64,000 bases of DNA from Ferruginibacter sp. (GCA_025359625.1 JANYFT010000365.1:23042-87041), one strand, 5' to 3'. Positions 44,291 through 53,499 are shown, counted from the stretch's first letter. Program-made: numbers and translations. Notes: generated by a model not told the origin, from the letters alone.

Positions 44291-45127
44291 TCAGATAGTT
44301 GGAATAATAGCAGCATAAATTTTTTGGGTAATTCTATTTGCATATACTTTATCATCTATACGCTGCACCCACCTGATGTTGTATATGCTATTAGTAAAAA
44401 AAACTTCGTCTGCATTTAGCAGTTCATTTGTAGTAATTTCTTTTTCAACAATGTTCCAGCTAAGATGTATCAGTTCCTGGATTATTTTCTTTCGCATTAT
44501 ACCTGCCACACCACCTTCTTTTAATGCGGGTGTGCTGATGACTTCTCCGTTTATTAAAAAAATATTGGCAATAGTGGTGTCGCAGATCCTTCCAAAAGTA
44601 TTCAACATAACAGCGTCATTCCATTTTTCTTTTTTGGCTTTTATTGCTCCTAAAACATAGGCCAGGTAATTGTTATGCTTTAAATTACTAAGTATATCGC
44701 ATGCCTTTTTTGCTTCTTCATAAATACCTGCAACTAAGCCATTGCTGTTCCATTCTCCTGCCCCTTCGGGTAATGCCCAGCTTTGAATAATGTAATTGGG
44801 TATATTATTTTTTGCATCGTACAAACCTCCATCCCCTCTAAAAACATGTAGTCTTATCCTGGTATTATTTTCATGATTGTTCTTTTTTATCAACACGCTA
44901 ATTTCTTTCTGCAATTTACCAGGTGTAAAATGTATAGGAATATCAAATTGTAAAACAACCATTCCTTTCCATAACCTGGCAAAATGTTCATCTTCCAATA
45001 TCAGTAGCCCATCTTTCATTTTCATGGTTTCAAATAAACCGTCGCCATACCGAAGGGCACGGCTGTCTGCACCAACTACCAAAGATCCTTCGGTAAAAAG
45101 TTTTCCGTTGCAATTAAAATAAATCAT
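44291..45127 (-). CDS. class IV aminotransferase (4-amino-4-deoxychorismate lyase or BCAT-like)
   Basis: 278 residues of fold-type IV PLP enzymes. LRYGDGLFETMKMKDG at the N-terminus, the PLP lysine in LSNLKHNNYLAYVLGAIKAKK, and EVFFTNSIYNIRWVQRIDDK near the C-terminus. The GDGLFET motif and short size favour aminodeoxychorismate lyase (PabC, folate pathway), but branched-chain or D-amino acid transaminases share these. Stands alone near folE and PTPS genes. Confidence 0.85.
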   Translation of the reverse strand: MIYFNCNGKLFTEGSLVVGADSRALRYGDGLFETMKMKDGLLILEDEHFARLWKGMVVLQFDIPIHFTPGKLQKEISVLIKKNNHENNTRIRLHVFRGDGGLYDAKNNIPNYIIQSWALPEGAGEWNSNGLVAGIYEEAKKACDILSNLKHNNYLAYVLGAIKAKKEKWNDAVMLNTFGRICDTTIANIFLINGEVISTPALKEGGVAGIMRKKIIQELIHLSWNIVEKEITTNELLNADEVFFTNSIYNIRWVQRIDDKVYANRITQKIYAAIIPTI

Positions 45128-45183
45128 GGTGCAAATATGCTACAAAGTTTTGCTTCATACATGCTTTGTTTTAGCAGCATAAC

Positions 45184-45210
45184 AAAAAAATCCCACCAAA
45201 GTTGGTGGGA
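45184..45210 (-). terminator. rho-independent terminator of the first response regulator
   Basis: TCCCACCAA / TTGGTGGGA (45191-45210), a perfect 9-bp stem with a 2-base centre. On the minus strand it is followed by seven T. It lies about 50 bases after the stop at 45264. Confidence 0.88.
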
Positions 45211-45263
45211 CATTTCTTCGTCGGGGTTTAAAGAGAAAAAAGAGTTAAAGCAATATCATTCAT

Positions 45264-45929
45264 TTACAGATCTTCATTTAATATATTATTTTTTACGGCA
45301 TACATAATTAATCCTGCAGTGCTTTTTGCTCCGGTTTTCACTTTTAACTTGTCACGGATTGCTTCTACAGTACGTGGGCTCAGGTCAACCATATCCGCAA
45401 TTTCCTTTGTACTTTTTTCCTGGCACATTAATTTTAGAATCAACATTTCCTTATCGTTTAAATTTGCTTCCTGTTGTACTAATTTTTGTGGAGTAACCAG
45501 GTTACGTTGCTTTAAGTTGGTAAGTAACGCTTTATTGGTAAGCGCATTAAAAAAATAATCCTGCTCAAAACAAGTTTTAATGGCTTCGTATATAATTTCA
45601 ATATCGCTGGTTTTACTGAGGTAACTGTTAGCGCCTAATTCCATTAATTTTGTTATCATGCTGTGATCTTCCAACATGGTTAGCATAATTACTTTGATAT
45701 GTGGCCAGTTTTTTTTTATTTCGGGCAATGCACTGATACCATCCATTACCGGCATTTGAATATCCAATAATATTACGTCTGGCTGCGTCATTTTCAACAT
45801 GTTGAGTAAATGCATACCATTGTCTGCTTCTGCAATTACCTTAACGTCATTTTTTGAACTTAAGGCTGTTTTTACTCCAGCACGGTATAGTACGTGATCA
45901 TCTGCAATTAATACTTTTATGGGTTCCAA
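45264..45929 (-). CDS. NarL/LuxR-family response regulator, 1
   Basis: 221 residues from a TTG. The receiver domain has acidic pocket ADDH (9-12) and phospho-acceptor Asp56 (VILLDIQMPVMDG). The C-terminal LuxR-type helix-turn-helix is LNDKEMLILKLMCQEKSTKEIADMVDLSPRTVEAIRDKL. It would bind DNA as a dimer after phosphorylation. No kinase gene is adjacent; the nearest candidate is the HisKA_3 kinase at 48370. About 35-40% like the other two regulators by eye. Confidence 0.92.
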   Translation of the reverse strand: MEPIKVLIADDHVLYRAGVKTALSSKNDVKVIAEADNGMHLLNMLKMTQPDVILLDIQMPVMDGISALPEIKKNWPHIKVIMLTMLEDHSMITKLMELGANSYLSKTSDIEIIYEAIKTCFEQDYFFNALTNKALLTNLKQRNLVTPQKLVQQEANLNDKEMLILKLMCQEKSTKEIADMVDLSPRTVEAIRDKLKVKTGAKSTAGLIMYAVKNNILNEDL

Positions 45930-46257
45930 TTGGTAAAGTTTAAAAAATAAAAAGGGTATTTAATAAGATTTAAAAAACAGCCCTGAATAAGAAATGCAAT
46001 ATCCCCCTATTTATTTTAAGTATAATAGGATATTTACTTGTTATTTTGAGTAGGAATTTTACGATTTTAAAAGTACAAACCCCATAGCAAAAATATTAAA
46101 TTGTTAATATATTATTTTTGATAACTTTAAAATATCAGTAAATCAATAATTTAAAAGCTACCAAGACCTTATATTATTAATTCATAACGCTTAATAAATA
46201 TCTGTCTGCAATAAATTGAATCATTATTTTCGAAAGGAATTCCATGCTGCTAAAAAA

Positions 46258-46929
46258 TTATTCAATTAACTTATTTCGCATGCCATACATTATTAAACCT
46301 CCTATGGTTTTGGCATTTACTTTTATTTTCATGTTTTGACGAATTGTTTCTATCGTCCGCGGACTTAGAAAAATTGCTTTGGATATTTCCTCGGTAGTTT
46401 TATCTTCTGCAAGCATTTGCAAAATTTTTAATTCCTTTTCGTTAAAATGTATGGCAATGTTAGCACTATAATGCTGACGAACATTTTTTTTCTGCATTAG
46501 CTTTCCCATCACCGCTTTATTAACCAAGTCGTTAAAATAGAAATCTTCGTTCATGCAGGTAAGGATGGCTTCGTAAATTTCTTCTGGGTCAGTAGTTTTT
46601 GTAAGGTATGCGTTGGCTCCCATCTCCATCATTTTGCTGATCATTTGATGGTCATCATACATGCTTAATACTATAATTTTAATTCCATCATATTCTTTTC
46701 TTATCAATTCAATACCATTAATCCCATCTATTTCAGGCATTCTTATATCCATTAACAAAACCTCTGGTTTTTTGATGGCAATTTTGTGCATCATATCTTT
46801 TCCATCCTCTGCTTCCCAAAGCATTTTAAGATTCGCTTTTCCGGAAAGTGCCATTTTAATCCCATCTCTAAATATTTTATGGTCATCAGCAATAGCAATT
46901 TTAATCGAATAATCCGCAGAGATAGACAT
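46258..46929 (-). CDS. NarL/LuxR-family response regulator, 2
   Basis: 223 residues from an ATG. Receiver with ADDH at 14-17 and Asp61 (VLLMDIRMPEIDG). HTH: FNEKELKILQMLAEDKTTEEISKAIFLSPRTIETIRQNMK. It begins with an extra SISADYS segment. The 328 bases separating it from regulator 1 are AT-rich with no feature I can name, so each probably has its own promoter. Confidence 0.92.
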   Translation of the reverse strand: MSISADYSIKIAIADDHKIFRDGIKMALSGKANLKMLWEAEDGKDMMHKIAIKKPEVLLMDIRMPEIDGINGIELIRKEYDGIKIIVLSMYDDHQMISKMMEMGANAYLTKTTDPEEIYEAILTCMNEDFYFNDLVNKAVMGKLMQKKNVRQHYSANIAIHFNEKELKILQMLAEDKTTEEISKAIFLSPRTIETIRQNMKIKVNAKTIGGLIMYGMRNKLIE

Positions 46930-47619
46930 AAGATAATGGGTTAGTTTGGTGTTATCACTAAATTAGATATTTGCACTTAGTTACATTCAATTTTACTTAA
47001 AATTTTATAGTTTTCGCATTCCATTTAATTTACATGTCATATAATTTATAGCATTCCCTTAACGGATTTTTAACACAAATATTGCGTACCTGTACTGAGT
47101 ATTTATACCAATTTTTACAATACCATGATATAAAAATCCAATTGCTTTTGCCAAACATTCATTAGAATCAAGAGGTTCTTTGCCTTTATAATACAGATAG
47201 TAAATTGCACCTAAAAATATCAAAAATATTAAGTACAATATCAAATTTTACTTACCTACTATCTTATAAAAAATATTTTAATACAGCTTCGTAATACTAC
47301 TGTAGTAACATTACCGGAAAACTGAATAGTAATTTTACTATTTAAGTTCCGTACATTTACCCAATCTTTAAAAGTTCTTACGTAGTATTTTTCTTTGTAA
47401 GTCTTATAGCCACTACGTTTTAGCAAAATTGCATTTTTTGTACTGCAATATACCTATTGTTTACGCTATTCTTTTAATTGAAGTTTACAATTCGAAACCA
47501 TTTTTAAAAAACTAAAATTATTTACTATGTACGCAGGTTTAATCAGAAGGTAGCCAAATTGGTATCACTTTTAATGAATTAATTAATAAATTTTGATTTT
47601 GATAGTTAGTTAGTTATTT
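46930..47619. other. AT-rich intergenic region with one doubtful small frame
   Basis: 690 bases. A minus-strand frame at 47059-47244 beginning with TTG would give a 61-residue peptide with one hydrophobic helix (YLIFLIFLGAIYYLYY), but it has no ATG and no relatives that I recognise. A -7-like TATTTTTG occurs at 47615-47622, at the start of the next gene. No repeats or terminators stand out. Confidence 0.4.
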
Positions 47620-48354
47620 TTGAATAAACTATCTGATATCATTGAAATTTTATTAAATATTAATTATTGCACAGAAATTATCCCTTTAATATTTTGTTTG
47701 GTTTTTGCAAAAAAAATTACAACAGATTCATTAAAGGTTTTTTTTGTGTATACTGCTGTATCGGCAGTATTTGTTTGTTTATCATTAATAGCGCAAAGGT
47801 ATTTTTATTCCTACTATTTTAATGTAGTATTGATAAGGCTTTTTGAAGGGTTCGAATTTATTTTGATCTGTATTTTTTATAGAACGTTATTTAAAAATGC
47901 TAAAATAAAAAATATACTGATTTTTGCAGCTTTCTTTTTCGTGATTTTTTGTATTTACAATTTTATACAAAGCCCCAAAGCAGAATTTGATTTTATACCC
48001 TTAGTTGTAGAATGTTTCTTTTTTACGGTTGTAATACTTTATTATTTCTTCGAGGCAATGCGTGAAAATTTTACAACACCTCTGTTTCATCTACCCGTTT
48101 TTTGGATCTCCATCGCTTTTTTAATATATTTTTCAGGCAATTTCTTTCTATTTTTATTTACAAAATCAATGGAAAATGAGCCTAATTTTAAAAGTCAATA
48201 TTTTATTATTGTTTCCACAATTACCATCATTAAAAATATTTTACTTTGCACCGCCGTTATTGTTAATAAAAATTTAGCCGTCCACAAAAACAATACATCT
48301 ATTCCCTCCAACTTAAACTTAGATAACTTTGAACCATTTAATAACAAAAACTAA
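47620..48354 (+). CDS. multi-pass membrane protein upstream of the sensor kinase
   Basis: 244 residues with six or seven hydrophobic helices and almost no extramembrane loops, ending in a short polar tail (NNTSIPSNLNLDNFEPFNNKN). It starts at a TTG, for lack of an ATG. No family motif is recognised. It is followed after 15 bases by the histidine kinase, which has only one transmembrane helix and no sensor domain, so this protein may be its sensory input. That role is an inference from position. Confidence 0.7.
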   Translation: MNKLSDIIEILLNINYCTEIIPLIFCLVFAKKITTDSLKVFFVYTAVSAVFVCLSLIAQRYFYSYYFNVVLIRLFEGFEFILICIFYRTLFKNAKIKNILIFAAFFFVIFCIYNFIQSPKAEFDFIPLVVECFFFTVVILYYFFEAMRENFTTPLFHLPVFWISIAFLIYFSGNFFLFLFTKSMENEPNFKSQYFIIVSTITIIKNILLCTAVIVNKNLAVHKNNTSIPSNLNLDNFEPFNNKN

Positions 48355-48369
48355 CCACTAAACCTGCAA

Positions 48370-49197
48370 ATGATTTTTTTACAAGCAGCTACTAATACTT
48401 CGGGGTTTAACTATATTATGCTTTTTGGCACACTTGCCATGCTTAGCCTTACCCTTGGTATTGTGTTCTTTGTAATCTTTCATCAACGGAAAGTTATTCG
48501 TTTTAATGATCAGCTAAAAAAACTGGAAGACGATAAGCAACAGATATTGTTGAATGCTTCTATTAAATTCCAGGAAGAAGAACGCAACCGCATTGCAGCC
48601 GATCTTCATGATGATGTAGGGCCGTTATTAGCTACTGCCCGCCTTTACCTGAACGAAAACTTAATTAACCAGGAACCTGCATCTCAGCTACAGTCTATAT
48701 TTAGCGCCAAGCAGATAATAGATGATGCCATACAACTTATTCGCAACATCAGCCATAGCATGATGCCGCCAACGTTAAAAAACTTTGGGCTCGAAAGTGC
48801 GATGAGTGATCTTTTCCAGAAGATAAATGGAAGCGGTACATTGAATGCCAGCGTACGTTTTCATGACTACCGTACCCGTTTAAAAATTGAACAGGAATTA
48901 CTGATATTTCGTGTAATACAGGAATTGGTAAATAACATTATTAAACACAGTAGTGCAGGCTTTATACACCTTACACAAAATGCCAATTCTACACACAGTT
49001 ATTTCCGGCTTCACCATGATGGACAGGGTATAGTACAAACAGAATTTGATCGTCTGAACCATGTTTCTACTGGTTTGGGATTGAAAAATATAGCCAGTCG
49101 CATTAAGGTTTTAAATGGCCGCATTTTTTTTGAAATCGATCCCAGTCATACTTATTATAAAGTGACTTTAGAGATACCTAAAGATTCAACCTATTAA
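48370..49197 (+). CDS. sensor histidine kinase (HisKA_3, NarX-like)
   Basis: 275 residues. One N-terminal transmembrane helix (about 15-38), a short coiled coil, then HisKA_3 with phospho-acceptor His80 in EERNRIAADLHDDVGPLLA. The ATPase follows, with an N-box-like QELVNNIIKHS and a G-box STGLGLKNIASRI; the region around HHDGQGI stands for the D/F box. It would phosphorylate NarL-type regulators. It has no periplasmic sensor, so it needs a partner, perhaps the membrane protein just upstream. The cognate regulator is probably the gene 125 bases downstream. Confidence 0.9.
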   Translation: MIFLQAATNTSGFNYIMLFGTLAMLSLTLGIVFFVIFHQRKVIRFNDQLKKLEDDKQQILLNASIKFQEEERNRIAADLHDDVGPLLATARLYLNENLINQEPASQLQSIFSAKQIIDDAIQLIRNISHSMMPPTLKNFGLESAMSDLFQKINGSGTLNASVRFHDYRTRLKIEQELLIFRVIQELVNNIIKHSSAGFIHLTQNANSTHSYFRLHHDGQGIVQTEFDRLNHVSTGLGLKNIASRIKVLNGRIFFEIDPSHTYYKVTLEIPKDSTY

Positions 49198-49322
49198 TGT
49201 ATTTATATATGAAAGGTGGCCTCTTTTTTGGTAAAACAAATTTATTCGTTGTCAATTTGCATCACCAGTGCTTGCAATTGAAAGCCGATTCTTTTTCATA
49301 AATTTGCCTAACCCAAATTTTT

Positions 49323-49973
49323 ATGGATATTATTAAAGTCGCTATAGCGGATGATCATCAAATTTTTAGAAAGGGAGTAATCCTTTCTATGCGTTCGTAT
49401 ACCGAGTTTAAATTTGTGATGGAAGCTGAAAATGGTGAAGAACTTTTAGCTAAAATTCCTGAATACACCCCGGATGTAATTTTATGCGATTTAAAGATGC
49501 CTGTAAAAGATGGAATTGATACTACCAAGCAAATCACCAAAGATTTTCCGCATATTAGAGTAATCATTTTAACAATGTACGAGGATGAACGTTTTGTTGG
49601 CCACCTGATGGATTGTGGAGCTGCCGGTTATTTGTTAAAAAGTACAGACCCTTCAGAAATAAAAAAAGCTATTTTGGAAGTGATGCGTACCGGCTTCTAC
49701 CTTAATCCTTTTGTAAATAAAATTTTGATAAAAAAGAATTACAGCGGGCAAAAATTTAATCCCTCCCTAACCACAGAAATTATTGTAACAGAACGTGAAA
49801 AAGAAGTGCTCACCCTGGTTTGCATGGAATTTACCGCTGCCGAAATAGCCCAGAAAATGGACATCAGTTCCAGAACCGTGGAAGCCATCAAAGACAGGTT
49901 AATGGAACGTTTTGGTGTAAAAAATTCTGTAGGGCTTGTTTTTTATGCGATGAAAAACCAGTTGATAGATTAA
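49323..49973 (+). CDS. NarL/LuxR-family response regulator, 3
   Basis: 216 residues from an ATG. Receiver with ADDH at 9-12 and Asp56 (VILCDLKMPVKDG). HTH: VTEREKEVLTLVCMEFTAAEIAQKMDISSRTVEAIKDRLMERFGVKN. It follows the HisKA_3 kinase on the same strand, so it is the best candidate for its cognate regulator, but the two other NarL-type regulators nearby could share the kinase. Confidence 0.92.
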   Translation: MDIIKVAIADDHQIFRKGVILSMRSYTEFKFVMEAENGEELLAKIPEYTPDVILCDLKMPVKDGIDTTKQITKDFPHIRVIILTMYEDERFVGHLMDCGAAGYLLKSTDPSEIKKAILEVMRTGFYLNPFVNKILIKKNYSGQKFNPSLTTEIIVTEREKEVLTLVCMEFTAAEIAQKMDISSRTVEAIKDRLMERFGVKNSVGLVFYAMKNQLID

Positions 49974-50140
49974 TTATTTTTTATCCTCCTGCAAAAGGCC
50001 TCCGTTAAAATTGTTGGTTTCTATGGTGTAATATTCTTTGAGTATCAATTCTTCTTTTATAAACTTCTCCCAAAAATTGATTCGTAAAATTTATTTATTT
50101 TTGGATCAGATGATTGTATTTTTCTCACAAAGCTTTTGTA

Positions 50141-50770
50141 TTAATCAGCTTCTTCAGATTCCTTTAATTCATTGAGAAAAGCAATGGACTCTTTTAAATT
50201 GCTGTCCTTTTTACCTGGGAATTTTTTAAGTACAAAAACGAGTATGACCGCTACTATTACAGCACCAAAAGTATAGTACAGCAAGACCTTTCCAAAAATC
50301 CCAAAAGAATATAAATTAATATTCAACACAGCCTTTGCTACCACAATGGCAAATGGTGCTGAAAATAATGGAATGATAAAATACAGTGATTGCAGACTTT
50401 GGAGTTCCAGACTCTTTAAGCGTTCTATTTTATATTGCGTTTCAATAACAGAAAGCCCGGGATTGATGGAAAAGTATATTTTTAGTTTATGAATACTAAG
50501 TATAAAACCATAGATTGCCATGCTTAGTAATACGAGCGCCTGGAGGGAAAATTTGTAATCCCATAAATTGTGAACAATAAAACCCACCAAAAAATATAAC
50601 CAGAAAAAGTCAACAAACAATTCAGAAAAAGCAGTCCATTTTATCTCAAATAACCCAGATCTTATTTTTTTAAATGCCACTTCTTTAATCAATTTGCGAT
50701 TTATTTGAACGTTCGTTTTTAGTTCAGTGTCTGAACTGTTCCAGATGCTGATTAATTCTTGGTATTCCAT
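50141..50770 (-). CDS. membrane protein paired with an ECF sigma factor
   Basis: 209 residues. The N-terminal cytosolic part (about 1-45) is MEYQELISIWNSSDTEL and following. Four transmembrane helices come next (about 47-68, 72-92, 130-150, 160-180), with a short charged tail. It starts 4 bases after the stop of the sigma factor gene, the usual place for an anti-sigma factor, but no anti-sigma domain (ZAS or FecR) is visible. Such sigma-plus-membrane-protein pairs recur in Bacteroidota; function inferred only. Confidence 0.75.
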   Translation of the reverse strand: MEYQELISIWNSSDTELKTNVQINRKLIKEVAFKKIRSGLFEIKWTAFSELFVDFFWLYFLVGFIVHNLWDYKFSLQALVLLSMAIYGFILSIHKLKIYFSINPGLSVIETQYKIERLKSLELQSLQSLYFIIPLFSAPFAIVVAKAVLNINLYSFGIFGKVLLYYTFGAVIVAVILVFVLKKFPGKKDSNLKESIAFLNELKESEEAD

Positions 50771-50774
50771 TTGA

Positions 50775-51281
50775 TTAGTTTTTTACTGTTGTTAAATGTG
50801 TGCTGAGTATTTCTTTTATCCGTTGCAACCTGGTGGATACATTGGTAGGTTTGATCCCCAATATTTCTGCCAGTTCCTTATTTTTAACGCCATCTAAATG
50901 CAGGATAATAATTGCCTTATCCAGCGGTTTTAGAAAATTTATATAATGATATAATTGCTCCAATTTTTCATTGGTAAAATGGGCATCCCATTGTATAAAG
51001 CCGGCTTGTTGCTCGTAAACTTCCTGTGTTTTTTTCCTGGTGGTGATCTTTCTTAAGTAAGAAATGGAAACATTCAATGCAATTCTGTAAGTCCATGTAG
51101 AGATGGAGCTTGACTCATCAAACTTTGGATAGGCCCGCCAAAGCTGCAAAATTATATCCTGGATTAAATCCCTTCTTTCATCATGATCATAGCAATACAC
51201 ACCCGCTACTTTCACAATCAATCCTTTGTTCTTTTCAAGAAAATCAATGAATAGTTCTTCCTGTAATTTTGACTCTTTCAA
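50775..51281 (-). CDS. ECF-type RNA polymerase sigma factor
   Basis: 168 residues from a TTG. Region 2: DHDERRDLIQDIILQLWRAYPKFDESSSISTWTYRIALN. Region 4 HTH: AIIILHLDGVKNKELAEILGIKPTNVSTRLQRIKEIL. Length typical. First gene of a two-gene operon with the membrane protein. Upstream (51282-51430) is AT-rich, followed by a GC-rich folded element. Confidence 0.9.
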   Translation of the reverse strand: MKESKLQEELFIDFLEKNKGLIVKVAGVYCYDHDERRDLIQDIILQLWRAYPKFDESSSISTWTYRIALNVSISYLRKITTRKKTQEVYEQQAGFIQWDAHFTNEKLEQLYHYINFLKPLDKAIIILHLDGVKNKELAEILGIKPTNVSTRLQRIKEILSTHLTTVKN

Positions 51282-51433
51282 CTTGCTGATTTTTTATACA
51301 TTTATTACCTGTATTATATTATTCGCAGGCATGTTTAAATTGTCACAAAATATCTCTTTTATTTTTCCCGCTTAAGACTTACGAAGTTCAGACTTCACAA
51401 TCTTTTATGGACTTTCAAATAAAACTACGGAAG

Positions 51434-51528
51434 TGTGTGGAGGTTAGTTCTCGTATCCGGTTGAGGCGGTGGCCTCACTAACGGCTTAGTTTCGGTGGTG
51501 ATGCCAATCCTTCTGCGCCTACCACACA
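51434..51528. other. GC-rich folded element, possible structured RNA or mobile palindrome
   Basis: About 95 bases far more GC-rich than their surroundings. Outer stem TGTGTGG-AGG (51434-51443) pairs with CCT-A-CCACACA (51518-51528). Inside, GTTAGT (51443-51448) pairs with ACTAAC (51477-51482), and GAGGC-GGTG-GCCTC (51463-51476) is a perfect hairpin. The right half (GGTGGTGATGCC...) can fold separately. No coding frame fits. It sits between the divergently transcribed sigma gene (start 51281) and the gene at 51724. The rest of 51282-51723 is AT-rich and empty. Confidence 0.6.
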
Positions 51529-51723
51529 ACATCAACAATGGCGCTTGCTTTTTTGGGTTATCAACAAGGGTAAGAGTAATTACGTGTTAATTTCGAAATA
51601 TCAAAAACGATCAACCACAATCCTTGATAAATAAAAATTTTTTTTTACGTACAAAAAAAACATATTTTTATTTAGTTATAGCGATCAACCCAATAATATT
51701 TGTCCACCTAAACCAGCGCCATT

Positions 51724-52818
51724 ATGAGAATGTTCAGCCTTGCCATTTCTATATTTTTGCTATGTTCTTCCGTTTACTGCCAGCAACAATATCTTCCGGG
51801 TTATATAGTAACCAACAATGGAGATACAATGCGTGTCATTTTACAGGAAGAAAGTATGAGAGATATCACACAAGCAATAAAGTTTAAGAAGGACTTGCAA
51901 TCTGCAGCAACTACTTTTAAGCCAGGTGAAATATCATCTTTTGGCTACAATAACGGAGGGTCGTATAAGTCCATTCTATTCCCGGATAATCCTTCCGATT
52001 CTACGGACCTAAAATATTATTTTGCCGAACAGTTATTGGCAGGTACCTATGACCTGTTTCTTTACCAAAGGAAAGACCACCCTGCCTATACAGTTAGGAA
52101 AGACAATCATTACTATGTGCTAACGAACACAACTTACACGGGCCGGGGAGAAATTAATGATGTCGGCAATTATCAAAACCTATTGCTTTTTTTAACTGTA
52201 AATTGCGGGATAACGCCAAGGGATATAGAAGGTGTTGGCTACAATGATAAAAGCATGATTAAAATTATCACGCAACTAAATTATTGTGCAAACCCCGGCG
52301 CAAAAGTTATCAGTTTCGATCGCCCACACAATAGTAAATTTGAAATAATAGCTTTTGCAGGTGCATTTCCAGCAGTACAATCCTTTCAGATTGCTGCAGA
52401 AATTATAGCAAGGTTTCCCTATCCAAAAATAAGCCGTAACCTGTATATTAATGTAGGTATTCATTTTTCCAGCACTCCTTCTCTTTATAATCAACCCAAT
52501 AGCTATTACTTCTTTAATAAAGCACCAACCACTGACCTGCTCTTTTCTGTACCTGTTACTGCGCAATACAATTTCATCCGGGGCATTATACAACCATACA
52601 TTGCTGCCGGAGGATTAATAGGGGTGCTTAATGAAACTATAGATGCTACTTCCTTCGGAAAGGGCAAGTTCCATTTTAACAATGGATTTAAATTTTCAGC
52701 GATTGGCGAAGTCGGTATTGAAGCTACGGTAACAAGGAACTTACTCATTAAAACTGCGTGGCGTTATGAAGGAATGGTTGAATACCCTGTTGTTGGAATC
52801 GCGTATAAGTTCAAATAA
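51724..52818 (+). CDS. exported protein with probable C-terminal beta-barrel
   Basis: 364 residues with signal peptide (ending SSVYCQ). Residues 25-190 form a domain starting YLPGYIVTNNGDTMRVILQ, then a C-terminal half with alternating strands (LYINVGIHFS, YIAAGGLIGVL, LIKTAWRYEGMVEYPVVGIAYKFK) ending in an aromatic-rich strand, as in outer-membrane barrels. The N-terminal domain is common in Bacteroidota outer-membrane proteins of unknown role. It is followed after 20 bases by the end of a rhamnosidase remnant on the other strand. Confidence 0.75.
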   Translation: MRMFSLAISIFLLCSSVYCQQQYLPGYIVTNNGDTMRVILQEESMRDITQAIKFKKDLQSAATTFKPGEISSFGYNNGGSYKSILFPDNPSDSTDLKYYFAEQLLAGTYDLFLYQRKDHPAYTVRKDNHYYVLTNTTYTGRGEINDVGNYQNLLLFLTVNCGITPRDIEGVGYNDKSMIKIITQLNYCANPGAKVISFDRPHNSKFEIIAFAGAFPAVQSFQIAAEIIARFPYPKISRNLYINVGIHFSSTPSLYNQPNSYYFFNKAPTTDLLFSVPVTAQYNFIRGIIQPYIAAGGLIGVLNETIDATSFGKGKFHFNNGFKFSAIGEVGIEATVTRNLLIKTAWRYEGMVEYPVVGIAYKFK

Positions 52819-52838
52819 AAGAGCAGTTTGCTCGAAAT

Positions 52839-53433
52839 GCGCAGTGGCAAAGGATTCCACCAGCCACTGCCCAGCATAAAACCGGCAACGTTATTTCCTT
52901 TCTTCACCATAGCTGTAATATCAGACACCGAATACAGCACTTCTTTTTTATACGTTATAAAGCCAGGATTAAGCACATGGTCGCCAATTTTTTTTTCCAT
53001 TTTAAAAAGCTTCATCATAACTAAGCCCACTGATGTACAATCTTGCTGTTGCAATTTTTTACCGGTAACAAATTCTTTTCTAAGCGTAGGCATCCGGTCC
53101 TCCTTATAATAATCCTCATCCGGTTCGGGGTTCTTACTGTCATCACCGATCCATTTGGCCGTCCAGTCTTTTGTATCCAGCATGGCAGTTTCAAACCAGT
53201 TGATCTCATTCCAGTTAGAGGTTTCATTTTGGTGGTGCATCACTCTTACACGCCAGTAATATTTTGTAAATGATCGCAATGCCTTACCTGCATACTCCAC
53301 TTGTATGCTTTGTGGCGATACAATTTTTCCGGGTGCCTATTGATCATCTTTGCCCTGTTGTAGATTATCACTTACAATAATTTCATAGAAGCAACAGGCC
53401 ACCTGCTATAGTGAGGGCAAATTCTTTTTTCAT
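52839..53433 (-). pseudogene. remnant of a GH78 alpha-L-rhamnosidase
   Basis: Only the N-terminal part survives. It starts with MKKEFALTIAGG (ATG at 53433), which stops after 16 codons. Pieces in a shifted frame then read EIIVSDNLQQGKDDQ, stop, APGKIVSPQSIQVEY. An open part follows: KALRSFTKYYWRVRVM, DWTAKWIGDD, MPTLRKEF, GDHVLNPGFITYKKEV and LGSGWWNPLPLR, the hallmarks of the bacterial rhamnosidase N-terminal domain. Homology ends at about 52839, so the catalytic (alpha/alpha)6 domain, normally several hundred residues more, is gone. It suggests a former pectin or rhamnoside locus. Confidence 0.82.
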
Positions 53434-53499
53434 AGCATTAATTTTTATACATAAAATGTAAGCCATATTTATGAGGCGGTCAAGAACAAACATGACAAA

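Noticed and set aside
47059-47244. 61-codon minus-strand membrane peptide gene
   Set aside because: It starts only at TTG, has no recognised relatives and lies in very AT-rich DNA where hydrophobic frames arise by chance.
51443-51482. Integron attC-like GTTAG...CTAAC core sites
   Set aside because: An attC site reads xxxxAAC first and GTTxxxx last; here GTTAGT comes first and ACTAAC last on both strands, and no integrase or cassette array is present.
52764-52838. Continuation of the rhamnosidase frame into the neighbouring gene
   Set aside because: Family resemblance stops at the NPLPLR segment; the remaining 24 codons are antisense to the end of the plus-strand gene at 51724-52818.
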